Positions 5,891 to 14,532 of a DNA stretch of 64,000 nucleotides are shown in pieces. Made by a program: the position numbers and the translations under genes. The DNA is from JAHFRG01 sp041495205 (GTDB lineage: Bacteria; Pseudomonadota; Gammaproteobacteria; Burkholderiales; JAHFRG01): the NCBI GenBank assembly GCA_041495205.1, contig JBGQCF010000003.1, forward strand, positions 62,001 through 126,000. Direction: 5' to 3'. Position 1 is the stretch's first letter. Each line of letters opens with the position of its first letter. The notes beneath the pieces are model-generated. The model saw only the letters and a program-made list of their open reading frames with translations. It was not told the origin of the DNA and made no database searches.

Positions 5891-8809
5891 TTAGGCCTTG
5901 CTGACCTGGCACAAGGTGGTCTTGCTCTCCTGCATCATGGTGACCGAGTCATACCCGTAGGTGGTCGCGGTATTGACCGCTTCCCCGCGCACTATGGGAT
6001 GCGCGCCTTCAGGATAGTATTCCAGCATGTCCTTGCCCATCCACCATCCGGAGAAGTGGAACGGCAGGAACACCGTTCCCGACGCCACACGTTCAGTCAC
6101 CCAGGCTTTAACCTTCAGCCGTGCCTTGGTCGGCGATTCGACCCACATATACTCGTTGTTGCGGATGCCGCGGTCGTTGGCGTCCTTGGAATTGATCTCC
6201 GCATACATATCCTGCTGCAGTTCGGCAAGCCACGGGTTGGAGCGAGTCTCTTCCCCGCCGCCTTCGTACTCCACCATGCGGCCGCTGGTCATGATGAGTG
6301 GATATTGCTTGGAGATATCCTTGTTCTTCTCCTGGATCGTCTTGAACAACGTCGGGAGCCGCCAGAAAGCTTTCTTGTCGTCGTGAGTCGGGTACTTCTC
6401 GACCAGATCCGGCCGTGGGCTGAACAGCGGTTCACGATGCAAAGGCACAGGATCCGGGAAATTCCATACCAGAGCGCGCGCCTTGGCGTTGCCGAACGGA
6501 TGGCAGCCGTGCTTCATCACCACGCGTTGAATACCGCCGGACACGTCGGTTTTCCAGTTCTTCCCCTCGGCCTTGGCTTTTTCCGCCTCGGTAAGCTCTT
6601 CCCACCAGCCGAGTTTCTTCAGTAATACATGATCGAATTCCGGATAACCGGTAGTGATTTCCGCGCCCAGCGAGTGCGAGCCGTCTTCCGCCAGCAGATT
6701 GACGCCGTCCTTCTCGACGCCAAAGTTAGCGCGGAAGTTGCCGCCGCCGTCCATCACGTGCTTGGAGGTGTTGTACAGGTTGGGCGTGCCGGGATGCTTC
6801 AACTCCGGCGTGCCGTAACACGGCCAAGGCAAACCGAAGTAATCGCCATCCAGCACATAGCCTGTCTTGGCGTCCTTGCCGCCTTTGGCGCGCAGGGTCT
6901 TCACGTCGAACACGTGCATGTTGCGCATATGGGCCTGCAGGCGCTCCGGCGACTGGCCGGTGTAACCGATGGTCCACGCGCCGCGGTTGAATTCGCGGGT
7001 GATGTCTTCGATATTGGGTTGGTCCTTATCCACGCGGATGTTCTGCTTGCCATCCTTCTTGCCCACCAACTGGTCAGCAAAGCCGAATTTCTTGGCGAAA
7101 AGATACATAATGGTTTCGTCGGGCTTGGACTCGAACAGCGGTTCGATCACCTTTTCGCGCCATTGCAGCGAGCGATTAGAGGCGGTTACCGAACCGGAGG
7201 TTTCGAACTGAGTTGCCGCCGGCAGCAGGTAGACGCCGTCTTTTCTTACCATCGCTGCCATCGCCGCTGAAGCAGAAGGATAAGGATCGATCACCACCAG
7301 TAGATCGAGTTTCTTCATCGCCTCGATCATCTCTGCGCCGCGAGTCTGGCTGTTCGGCGCATGGCCCCAGTAGATTACTGCGCGAATGTTCGGACCTTGG
7401 TCAATGTTCTCGTTTTTCTCCATGACTCCGTCAATCCAGCGGGAGACGGTAATGCCAGGCTTGCCCATCATACCCGCAGAATACTGTGTCTTAAGCCACT
7501 CGAAATCCACGTTCCAGACATTGCACCAGTGTTTGAACGAACCTTCAGCAAGGCCGTAGTACCCTGGCAGCGAGTCCGGGTTGGGCCCGAGGTCGGTCGC
7601 TCCCTGTACGTTATCGTGGCCGCGGTAGATGTTGCAGCCGCCGCCGGAAACGCCCACATTGCCCAAGGCAAGTTGCAGGATGCAGCTAGCCCTCACCATA
7701 GCGTTGCCAATAGTATGCTGGGTCTGTCCCATCGCCCACACAATCGTGCTGGGACGGTTTTTGGCCATGGCTTCGGCAATCGTGTACACCTCTTTCTCGG
7801 TGAGTCCTGTTACGTCCTGCACCTTGTCAGGCGTCCATTTCGCGACTTCTTCGCGCACTTTTTCCATGCCGTAGACACGGTCATGGATGTATTGCTTGTC
7901 CTCCCACTCGTTCTTGAAGATGTGATACAGGAGGCCCCAAATCAGCGCCACGTCGCTGCCGGAGCGATGACGGAAATACATGTCCGCCTTGGCCGCGGTG
8001 CGCGTAAAACGCGGGTCCACTACGATAACTTTCGCTCCCGTTTCCTTGGCATGCAGGGTATGCAGCATGGAAACCGGATGTGCCTCGCAGGCGTTGCTGC
8101 CGAGGAATAAGATGCACTTGGAGAATTGCTCGTCGTTGTAGGAATTGGTCATCGCACCATAACCCCAGGTGTTGGCGACGCCTGCCACCGTAGTGGAGTG
8201 GCAGATGCGCGCTTGGTGGTCGGTGTTGTTGGTGCCGAACAGACGCACATACTTGCACATCAGATAGGCCTGCTCGTTGCTATGCTTGGATGAGCCGATC
8301 CAGTAAGTGGCATCGGGCCCGCTTTCCTTGCGGATGGCGAGCAGCTTGTCGCCGACTTCGTTGATGGCCTGCTCCCAGCTGATTTTCTTCCACTTTCCGC
8401 CCTCCAGCTTCATCGGGTATTTCAGCCGATGCTCGCCGTGGCCGTGTTCGCGCACCGACGCGCCCTTGGCGCAGTGCGCGCCGAGATTGAGCGGAGAATC
8501 AAAAACCGGCTCTTGGCGCACCCAAACGCCATTTTGCACTACGGCGTCAATGGCACAACCCACCGAACAGTGCGTACAGACCGTACGCTTGACCTGGATC
8601 TTGCCGTCGCCCTTGGTATCGGATGCGGCGCCGGCTTTGCCAATCATGTTGAATGGCAGCTGGCTGGCAAATGCGCCGGCACCGACAGTGAGACCGGAAC
8701 GCTTTAGGAATGTCCGGCGGTCCATGGTTTTGCCGACCACGCCTGACAAGCTGCGGCTTAGGCGGTTGGGTATTCCTGCAACCGCGCTGGATTTTCTGGT
8801 AAGCAGCAT
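5891..8809 (-). CDS. fdhA: Formate dehydrogenase alpha subunit, Tat-exported, cysteine type
   Basis: A 972-residue molybdenum or tungsten bis-MGD enzyme oxidising formate to CO2. A twin-arginine signal (DRRTFLKRSG, R31-R32) followed by a hydrophobic stretch sends it to the periplasm. The [4Fe-4S] ligands are C78, C81, C85 and C113, with K115 behind. The metal ligand is C203 in QARICHS, encoded TGC, followed by the active-site H204; E. coli FdnG has selenocysteine here. So this enzyme needs no selenocysteine machinery although selD is in the window. The MGD-binding half runs to the C-terminus (TYGYDSVTMMQ). It is preceded by its Tat-signal small partner and TorD-like chaperone and followed by fdhB. 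Confidence 0.96.
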   Translation of the reverse strand: MLLTRKSSAVAGIPNRLSRSLSGVVGKTMDRRTFLKRSGLTVGAGAFASQLPFNMIGKAGAASDTKGDGKIQVKRTVCTHCSVGCAIDAVVQNGVWVRQEPVFDSPLNLGAHCAKGASVREHGHGEHRLKYPMKLEGGKWKKISWEQAINEVGDKLLAIRKESGPDATYWIGSSKHSNEQAYLMCKYVRLFGTNNTDHQARICHSTTVAGVANTWGYGAMTNSYNDEQFSKCILFLGSNACEAHPVSMLHTLHAKETGAKVIVVDPRFTRTAAKADMYFRHRSGSDVALIWGLLYHIFKNEWEDKQYIHDRVYGMEKVREEVAKWTPDKVQDVTGLTEKEVYTIAEAMAKNRPSTIVWAMGQTQHTIGNAMVRASCILQLALGNVGVSGGGCNIYRGHDNVQGATDLGPNPDSLPGYYGLAEGSFKHWCNVWNVDFEWLKTQYSAGMMGKPGITVSRWIDGVMEKNENIDQGPNIRAVIYWGHAPNSQTRGAEMIEAMKKLDLLVVIDPYPSASAAMAAMVRKDGVYLLPAATQFETSGSVTASNRSLQWREKVIEPLFESKPDETIMYLFAKKFGFADQLVGKKDGKQNIRVDKDQPNIEDITREFNRGAWTIGYTGQSPERLQAHMRNMHVFDVKTLRAKGGKDAKTGYVLDGDYFGLPWPCYGTPELKHPGTPNLYNTSKHVMDGGGNFRANFGVEKDGVNLLAEDGSHSLGAEITTGYPEFDHVLLKKLGWWEELTEAEKAKAEGKNWKTDVSGGIQRVVMKHGCHPFGNAKARALVWNFPDPVPLHREPLFSPRPDLVEKYPTHDDKKAFWRLPTLFKTIQEKNKDISKQYPLIMTSGRMVEYEGGGEETRSNPWLAELQQDMYAEINSKDANDRGIRNNEYMWVESPTKARLKVKAWVTERVASGTVFLPFHFSGWWMGKDMLEYYPEGAHPIVRGEAVNTATTYGYDSVTMMQESKTTLCQVSKA

Positions 8810-8827
8810 TTTAACTCTCCTTAGGTA

Positions 8828-9034
8828 TCAGACTTTCGTGGTTCGGTAGTAATTTCGAATATGCTCCGAGACATGATAGCCCTTGCCTTTGGCTTCATCC
8901 CCAGCCTCTGCATTGGTCTCGGCTTGGGGCACGCTCTTGGCAAGCATGGCCGCCGCTGCGCCGGCGCCTCCTGCGCCAACCGCAAGCAGGAAGTTCCTTC
9001 TGCTCAATCTGCTCTTGTTCTTGGTCTCTGCCAT
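8828..9034 (-). CDS. Formate dehydrogenase region Tat-signal small protein
   Basis: A 68-residue protein, almost all Tat signal: SRRNFLLAVGAGGAGAAAAMLAK, shown here as SRRNFLL plus a Gly/Ala core, then a short mature tail ending GYHVSEHIRNYYRTTKV. It matches the small 'formate dehydrogenase region TAT target' family found upstream of fdhA in many proteobacteria. ATG 9034 is preceded by AAGGAGA; the longer frame from 9070 has no such site. It lies 18 bases before fdhA. Its role is not established; it may be a structural subunit of the exported enzyme or an export helper. Confidence 0.85.
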   Translation of the reverse strand: MAETKNKSRLSRRNFLLAVGAGGAGAAAAMLAKSVPQAETNAEAGDEAKGKGYHVSEHIRNYYRTTKV

Positions 9035-9072
9035 TTTGTGTCTCCTTCCAAAAAGATCGTTGCCGCCCAAAG

Positions 9073-9705
9073 TTATAACATTTCGAAAGACTCGGCTTCT
9101 ATATTGAAAAAAACCTTTGTGAAGCGTGCTACGTGCTTGTAAAAATTTGCCGCTTCCTTCTCACGCACCGCATCGCAAAAACGCTCGTACCAGGTTTGGA
9201 TGTGGCGGGCGAAAAACTGCTTTTGCTGTTCCAGGTCCGCTGCGTCGCGATTTTCATCACCGGTAATCAAATAGCGCATCACATCACACAGCGCGGAAAG
9301 GTGGTCTTCGGGTTCGTGCACTGACTCGTCTCGGGCAAACCCCAGCTTTGCCAGATCGTCGCGCAGCAAGGCAAGCGGTTTTTCCATCATGAAGCCCGCA
9401 AGATAATATGAGCCAAACAGCATCACTTCAGGCCGCCCGACCCCGATAAACAGTTTCTCATATTCTTCTTCCACGGCTTCCGCGTCACAGGCCTGTGCAG
9501 CGGCAGCTAGCGCATGCCACGCTTCCGCCAAGGGCGCGTTGGCGGTTTCCGCAACGATTTCGTCGGCGGCGGCAATGGCTCGCAGCAATTGTTCATCCGG
9601 GGCATACAACAGGCGTGCAATCAGCGCATACATGTCTGCGCGCGCCACGTCTTCCTGGGCTACGGGGGGGGGACTCAATCTGACCTGAGCGACTGCTGCG
9701 GTCAT
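9073..9705 (-). CDS. TorD/DmsD-family chaperone for the formate dehydrogenase
   Basis: A 210-residue all-helical cytoplasmic protein of the TorD family. Such proteins bind the Tat signal and apo-form of molybdoenzymes and hold them back until the cofactor is loaded. Visible family features are the N-terminal ADMYALIARLLYAP helix, the EEEYEKLFIGVGRPEV segment, and the conserved E-P-E-D-H-L motif (HEPEDHLSALCDVM). AGGAGCT precedes ATG 9705. It is immediately upstream of the two Tat-signal proteins, which are its obvious clients. Confidence 0.9.
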   Translation of the reverse strand: MTAAVAQVRLSPPPVAQEDVARADMYALIARLLYAPDEQLLRAIAAADEIVAETANAPLAEAWHALAAAAQACDAEAVEEEYEKLFIGVGRPEVMLFGSYYLAGFMMEKPLALLRDDLAKLGFARDESVHEPEDHLSALCDVMRYLITGDENRDAADLEQQKQFFARHIQTWYERFCDAVREKEAANFYKHVARFTKVFFNIEAESFEML

Positions 9706-9717
9706 CAGCTCCTCACA

Positions 9718-11805
9718 TCAGCTTTTCACATCAAAAATCGTCAACTCGTTCTTGTTCTTCAGCATGTCAACGACTCTGCAATCCGCGCACATTTGCAACC
9801 GGGTAAGCGCGGCGCCTCCGCTGAACATCGAATGAGTACCGAGTTTGCCCAGCATGTTGTCTATCATCTGCTTGGTGGCAAAAGGTTTTCCGCAGCGGAT
9901 GCACGCGAAAACCTCGGCTTCGTTAAGTATTCTCGGATTCCGCGCTTCCTTAGTCAATAACAATCTGGGGGTGAGGCTGATGGCCTGTTCCGGGCAGGTT
10001 TTCACGCACAGCCCGCACTGCACGCAATTGCGTTCAATGAACTTGAGCTGAGGCAATTCCTTGGAATCCTGCAGGGCGTTTTCCGGACACGCACCGACAC
10101 AAGCCATGCATAGGGTACAGGTATCTTTATTAACGTCTATTTTGCCGTAAGGAGCGCCGCCTGAAAGCGGGATTTCCTCCTTGGGAGAAGGGGCATTATT
10201 GGTCAAATGGTCAAAGGCAAAATCCAGCGTGGTGCGCTTTTCGTTAAAAAGATTGAAACTCGCCGGCTTGACCGGCCGGGCGGGCTGGATGCTCCACACT
10301 GCTTTTTCGAGGGCGGCCACATCCCGCGCTTCAATAAGCTGGAAATGACTCCCGTTATAACCCAGCCCCTGCAGGATTTCTTCGGCGTATCCCATTTGGG
10401 CGCGCAGCGAAACCAGGTAATCCGGGGCTTCGCTGCCGGCTGCCAGCACCACTAAGTTAGATGCACCGAGCGCCACGGCGCCAAGCATTACGTCCATGCC
10501 GAGTGAAGCAATGTGGAAAGTCTCCAGCGGTATGACGTTGGCCGGCAGGCCTTTACCGCGGCGGCCAAGCTTGGCGATCAGCTCGCGCCCGTCGGCCGCG
10601 TTATGCAGCAGCAAACAGGGATCCTTACCGCCTGCACTAAGATAGGTTTGCAGCAGAGTTTTGATGCGTGCGCCCAGGTCGGCCACGCGCGGATAGGCGT
10701 AGCCCATCGCGCCTGAGGGACAAACGCTGGCGCAGGCGCCACATCCCATGCACAAATGCGGCTCCACTTTAACGTGATCGCCATCCGGTGAAATAGCGCG
10801 GGTCGAGCAAATATCAATGCACTGCGAGCAACCGGTAATTTCCGAGCGGCTGTGTGCGCAAATTGATTCCTTGTAGGTGAAAAATTTGGGCTTTTCGAAT
10901 TCCCCGGTCATCTGCGCCAGCTGATTGACTGCGCGCGCCAGCGCCAGCGGATCATGGCCCGGGGCAAAATACCCCTGCGGCGGCTGATGCATGTTTAACA
11001 GCGGCGTATCGGATAAATCGAGAATCAGATCGTAATGTTCGGAACGCGCCGTGTCGCGCCGCTCGAAATCAACGGCCTTGATATCACCACAGGCGGCCAC
11101 GCATTTGCGGTGCGCCTTGCATTTGTCGAGATCGATCTGGTAGCTGTAGTCAATCGCCTGCTCGGGACAGGCTTCGACACAGGCGTTGCAGCGTGTACAG
11201 ATTTCCAGATCAATCGGGTTGACTTGGCTCCACGAGACCTCAAAAGCGCCCAGATAACCTTTCACTGCATCCACTTTCCCCGAAAACACCGGATAGCGCC
11301 GCTGTGCCGGCAATTCATACCCGCCTTTGGCGTCAGTCAGGAGCACGCTCACATCCATTTGCTCGGCAAGCTGCTCCGCCCATCCCAAAGCAGCCGATAC
11401 CGGGCCGATGATCAGGAGTTGCCCCGCCGATTTGTAGCTAACGCTGGGTACCGGCTCAGGTTCGGGAAGCGCCGCGGCGGCAAGCAGTGCGGCGATTTTC
11501 GGCGTGGCTTTATCGGCTTCAGCCGACCAGCCCGCCTGTTCGCGGATGTTGACAAAAGAGACATCAATATTGGGGTCAATTTGCTCGGCGAGCTCGCCGA
11601 AGAGCCGCGCTTCCTGCGTACAGGCGACCAGCAGTTCACTACCTTGCTTGAGGCCCGCCTCAAAAGCCGATGCCTGGTGACGACATAGCTCATGGTGTAT
11701 CACTACGGGTGTTTTGAGCTGCAAAGCGCGTGTCAGCGCCTTGGCATCCAATGGCATGGTCTTGTTGCAGTTACACACCAATATGTTTTTGCTATCTACA
11801 GCCAT
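9718..11805 (-). CDS. Large polyferredoxin of the formate dehydrogenase cluster
   Basis: A 695-residue cytoplasmic iron-sulfur protein, widely linked to fdh clusters with DUF3305/DUF3306 but without a settled function. In order: an N-terminal four-Cys domain (C11, C13, C41, C62); paired ferredoxin motifs at 203-213 (CTRCNACVEAC) and 229-239; a second pair at 316-333 (CAHSRSEITGCSQCIDIC) and 352-362 (CMGCGACASVC); a cluster-free stretch 380-510; a third pair at 563-573 and 594-604; and two late CxxC pairs (635-638, 673-676) that could bind zinc or another centre. At least five or six [4Fe-4S] clusters are expected. No flavin or NAD(P) site is evident. It might feed electrons to or from the formate dehydrogenase or its assembly. 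Confidence 0.85.
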   Translation of the reverse strand: MAVDSKNILVCNCNKTMPLDAKALTRALQLKTPVVIHHELCRHQASAFEAGLKQGSELLVACTQEARLFGELAEQIDPNIDVSFVNIREQAGWSAEADKATPKIAALLAAAALPEPEPVPSVSYKSAGQLLIIGPVSAALGWAEQLAEQMDVSVLLTDAKGGYELPAQRRYPVFSGKVDAVKGYLGAFEVSWSQVNPIDLEICTRCNACVEACPEQAIDYSYQIDLDKCKAHRKCVAACGDIKAVDFERRDTARSEHYDLILDLSDTPLLNMHQPPQGYFAPGHDPLALARAVNQLAQMTGEFEKPKFFTYKESICAHSRSEITGCSQCIDICSTRAISPDGDHVKVEPHLCMGCGACASVCPSGAMGYAYPRVADLGARIKTLLQTYLSAGGKDPCLLLHNAADGRELIAKLGRRGKGLPANVIPLETFHIASLGMDVMLGAVALGASNLVVLAAGSEAPDYLVSLRAQMGYAEEILQGLGYNGSHFQLIEARDVAALEKAVWSIQPARPVKPASFNLFNEKRTTLDFAFDHLTNNAPSPKEEIPLSGGAPYGKIDVNKDTCTLCMACVGACPENALQDSKELPQLKFIERNCVQCGLCVKTCPEQAISLTPRLLLTKEARNPRILNEAEVFACIRCGKPFATKQMIDNMLGKLGTHSMFSGGAALTRLQMCADCRVVDMLKNKNELTIFDVKS

Positions 11806-11924
11806 AAGCCAAATAGATCCTTAAACAAGGGAGACTACTTTTTTATCCACGTCAGAGCCACTCTTGTACGAGATAAAACAATTTACTTTTTGCTATAGAG
11901 ATCACGCTCAGGCCTGCTGTTTCG

Positions 11925-12437
11925 CTATTTAACCGTCCTCAGCGAAACTATACCTTTTGCGACATTTTGTCCCAGCTTGGCGTCAGATTGAGTATTGGGT
12001 TCGGTTGTTTCCTGTTTGGACTCCAAAGCGGGTTGAGGCTGCTGTTGCGGCAAAGATTCCTGGCTCTTTTGCCCTTGGGATTCATCTGCAGGCTGCTCCT
12101 TAGTGGGAGGGAATAGCAAGGGGTTCGATTCCATCAGTCGTGCCAGCATTTCAGGAGGGATCGGGTCGGGCTTGCCGTAATCGTCTATATATACGTCAAG
12201 ACCGTCCATGACATTGAAATGCGGGTCGCTGAACAATTTGCGCAGCGCTTCGCGGCGCAGCTTCTCATCCACTTTCGGATGGAAGAAAGCGGTGTAATCC
12301 GATTCCAGATTGAGTTGTTCAACAGGCGGTAGTTTAGGTTCGTTGGCCAACGGCTTCGCCGGCTCGGTCTTGGCGAGACTCTCCGCCTCTTTTTTGAGAC
12401 GGGACCACCTGCTCAGTAAAGATTCCTTGCGTTGCAT
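11925..12437 (-). CDS. DUF3306 family protein
   Basis: A 170-residue soluble protein. The recognisable part is residues 1-110: MQRKESLLSRWSRLKKEAE, then the conserved segment DYTAFFHPKVDEKLRREALRKLF with DPHFNVMDGLDVYIDDYG. The C-terminal third is Gln/Ser/Glu-rich and looks disordered. DUF3306 proteins occur next to DUF3305 and a polyferredoxin in fdh clusters, as here. Function unknown; co-occurrence suggests maturation or electron transfer. It ends 119 bases before the polyferredoxin, a gap that may hold a second promoter. Confidence 0.85.
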   Translation of the reverse strand: MQRKESLLSRWSRLKKEAESLAKTEPAKPLANEPKLPPVEQLNLESDYTAFFHPKVDEKLRREALRKLFSDPHFNVMDGLDVYIDDYGKPDPIPPEMLARLMESNPLLFPPTKEQPADESQGQKSQESLPQQQPQPALESKQETTEPNTQSDAKLGQNVAKGIVSLRTVK

Positions 12438-12440
12438 GGC

Positions 12441-12926
12441 TCAGCCGGTACTTTTGTCGGCCCTGCGCGCAGGCGACACAAAAGATTGGGGGCGCTGCCG
12501 TTTTTTTGGTTCTGGCTTGTAGTTTTGGTTCACGTAATCACCCAGCCACTCGGCAATGTCCGGCGGCATGGGCACTCCGTCAACCTGTTCATTGGAATCC
12601 ATCCAGCGCGCGGCTTCGTTATAGCTTACTGTGACGATGTAGGGCACGGCCAAATCTTCCTGGGAACGCCAAGAGACAAAAACTTTAGGCTGGGGAGAAC
12701 TCAAGTTTAAGTAATAACCCTCCGCCTCATCTGTATAAAGGGTCACATCGAATCCCGGAAATAATATTTGTTTTTGCCGAGCGTCTTCGAATATGACACG
12801 CCATTGCTTATTCCCGCCGCTGAGGTCGGGAACAATCCCTATCGCTTCCCACTTTTCAGAACACCACTTGTTATCTAAAGTCAGGCGTTCCATGATTACC
12901 GCTACCGTTATGCTGGGATGTTTCAT
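12441..12926 (-). CDS. DUF3305 family protein
   Basis: A 161-residue protein of the DUF3305 family: opening SITVAVIMERLTLDNKWCSEKWEAIGI, seen here as ITVAVIMER and KWCSEKWEA, then a beta-rich core (FPGFDVTLYTDEAEGYYLN, PKVFVSWR), and the motif PYIVTVSYNEAARWMDS before a basic tail. I choose ATG 12926 because GGGGGAAGG lies just upstream; the open frame reaches 12980. First gene of the leftward fdh run, followed after three bases by DUF3306. Its function is unknown; invariable association with formate dehydrogenase suggests a maturation role. Confidence 0.83.
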   Translation of the reverse strand: MKHPSITVAVIMERLTLDNKWCSEKWEAIGIVPDLSGGNKQWRVIFEDARQKQILFPGFDVTLYTDEAEGYYLNLSSPQPKVFVSWRSQEDLAVPYIVTVSYNEAARWMDSNEQVDGVPMPPDIAEWLGDYVNQNYKPEPKKRQRPQSFVSPARRADKSTG

Positions 12927-13070
12927 CGCCTTCCCCCATTCAGCCATGATTCTGCGCCGGGGTGGCAAAAGATACAACATAAAGCCACTGTTAAAATATG
13001 GGTATTCAGTGTATTTTCTTTCATCTCCATTTATGGTTATATCTTGTAATAACTTTCTATAGGCTGAGGC
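12927..13070. promoter_or_regulatory. Divergent promoter region between the fdh operon and fdhD-mobA
   Basis: A 144-base AT-rich gap between divergent DUF3305 and fdhD, so it must carry both promoters. TATATCTTGTAATAAC and TTTCTATAG near 13038-13060 are plausible rightward -10 surroundings, but I cannot fix a start site. No convincing palindrome was seen. Confidence 0.5.
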
Positions 13071-13904
13071 ATGGGTACCCCCTACCGCCCGAAAATCACT
13101 CGCGCGAGCCGGCCGCTCACGTTTGCCGTGCGCTCAATGAACGAACATGGCGAATGGTCGGATACGCAAATAGCCGGCGAACATCCTCTTACTTTGTATG
13201 TGGACAAGCGGGAAATCGTAACCCTCATGACCCTGGGCGCGGCGCCGGAAGCGCTGGCTATCGGTTACCTGCGCAATCAGCGCCTGGTGAACAGTATTGA
13301 TGAGATCAAAACCGTACAAGTGGACTGGGAAACCGGAGCGGTCGCTGTAACCACGCGGCATGGTATTCAGGACCTCGACGGGCGTATGAAAAAACGCACG
13401 GTCACCACCGGTTGCGGCCAAGGCACGGTGTTTGGCGAGCTGATGGATGAAATCGACAAACTCGAACTGCCGAGCGATGTTTATCTCGCCGAGGAAACCT
13501 ATTACGCGTTGATGGACAACGTGCGCCGCCACGACACGGTCTACAAAACCGCAGGCGCGGTGCACGGCTGCGCGCTATGCAAGGGCAGTGAAATCCTGAT
13601 GTTCGTCGAGGACGTGGGCAGGCACAATGCGGTGGATGCCATTGCCGGGCAAATGTGGCTGGATCGCATCGAAGGCCAAGACAAGATTTTCTATACCACC
13701 GGGCGCCTTACTTCCGAGATGGTAATCAAATGCGCGCAGATGGAGATCCCTTTCCTGGTGTCCCGCTCGGGGCTCACCCAGATGGGTTATGAAATCGCGA
13801 AAAAAATCGGCCTCACCATGATCGGCCGCGCCGCCGGCAAGCATTATCTGCTGTTCACCGGCGAGTCGCGCTTCATCAAATCCAAGCAGGTTTCACTCAC
13901 CTGA
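13071..13904 (+). CDS. fdhD: Formate dehydrogenase sulfurtransferase FdhD
   Basis: A 277-residue protein that passes sulfur from a cysteine desulfurase (IscS in E. coli) to the Mo/W-bis-MGD cofactor of formate dehydrogenase. Family marks: the EHPLTLYVDKREIVTLM region, VHGCALCKG (C167, C170), the invariant EDVGRHNAVDA (180-190) and the late TTGRLTSEMVIKCAQM and SRSGLT stretches. In the sulfur-transfer loop E. coli has GCGVCG (C121, C124); here it is GCGQGT with only C115, so the second cysteine is absent. A GAGG lies just before ATG 13071. mobA follows after eight bases. Confidence 0.94.
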   Translation: MGTPYRPKITRASRPLTFAVRSMNEHGEWSDTQIAGEHPLTLYVDKREIVTLMTLGAAPEALAIGYLRNQRLVNSIDEIKTVQVDWETGAVAVTTRHGIQDLDGRMKKRTVTTGCGQGTVFGELMDEIDKLELPSDVYLAEETYYALMDNVRRHDTVYKTAGAVHGCALCKGSEILMFVEDVGRHNAVDAIAGQMWLDRIEGQDKIFYTTGRLTSEMVIKCAQMEIPFLVSRSGLTQMGYEIAKKIGLTMIGRAAGKHYLLFTGESRFIKSKQVSLT

Positions 13905-13912
13905 GTTCATTC

Positions 13913-14524
13913 ATGGAAAAAATCACCGGCGTGGTTCTGGCGGGCGGCCGGGGCCGGCGCATGGGCGGGGTGGACAAGGGATTGACTTTGCTGCAAGGCA
14001 GGCCTTTTATCGAATGGGTGTTAGCCCGCTTCAGCCCGCAAGTGGATGAAGTGCTGATTAACGCCAACCAGAATCTCGAACAATACGCGCGCTTCGGTTA
14101 CCGCGTCATTCCGGACGAAATCGGCAGTTTTGCCGGCCCCCTCGCCGGATTACACCGCGGACTTGCGGAGGCACAGCATGAACTTGTTGCTACCGTGCCC
14201 TGCGATTCGCCGTTTCTTCCTGAAGACCTGGTAGAGCGTCTGCATAAGGGACTCACTGCAGCAAAAGCGCAGCTTGCAGTAGCCAAAACTTTTACTCAAG
14301 CGCATCCTGTGTTTTGCCTGTGCCGGCGCGATGTGCTCGATCATTTGAGCGAGTTTCTCAATTCCGGCGGGCGCAAGATAGACGCCTGGTATGCGACTCT
14401 CAAGGTGGTGGAAGTGCCATTCGATGCCCAGGCCGAGGCGTTCAGCAACATCAACACGCGTGAGGAGCTAAGCGAGTTTGAAGCGGACGCCCAGCCCTCC
14501 AGTGCCGCGAAGAAAACTACCTGA
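13913..14524 (+). CDS. mobA: Molybdenum cofactor guanylyltransferase MobA
   Basis: A 203-residue nucleotidyltransferase that adds GMP to Mo-molybdopterin to give the bis-MGD cofactor used by formate dehydrogenase. The nucleotide-binding loop is LAGGRGRRMGGVDKGL at residues 9-24, followed by INANQN near 60, PDEIGSFAGPLAGL near 74 and the metal site VPCDSPFLP near 97. The C-terminal NINTREEL is typical. It is in an operon with fdhD. Length matches the family. Confidence 0.95.
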   Translation: MEKITGVVLAGGRGRRMGGVDKGLTLLQGRPFIEWVLARFSPQVDEVLINANQNLEQYARFGYRVIPDEIGSFAGPLAGLHRGLAEAQHELVATVPCDSPFLPEDLVERLHKGLTAAKAQLAVAKTFTQAHPVFCLCRRDVLDHLSEFLNSGGRKIDAWYATLKVVEVPFDAQAEAFSNINTREELSEFEADAQPSSAAKKTT

Positions 14525-14532
14525 ACTAATGA

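Noticed and set aside
5891..8809. Selenocysteine in formate dehydrogenase
   Set aside because: The codon at the metal ligand is TGC (Cys), and the frame contains no internal TGA.
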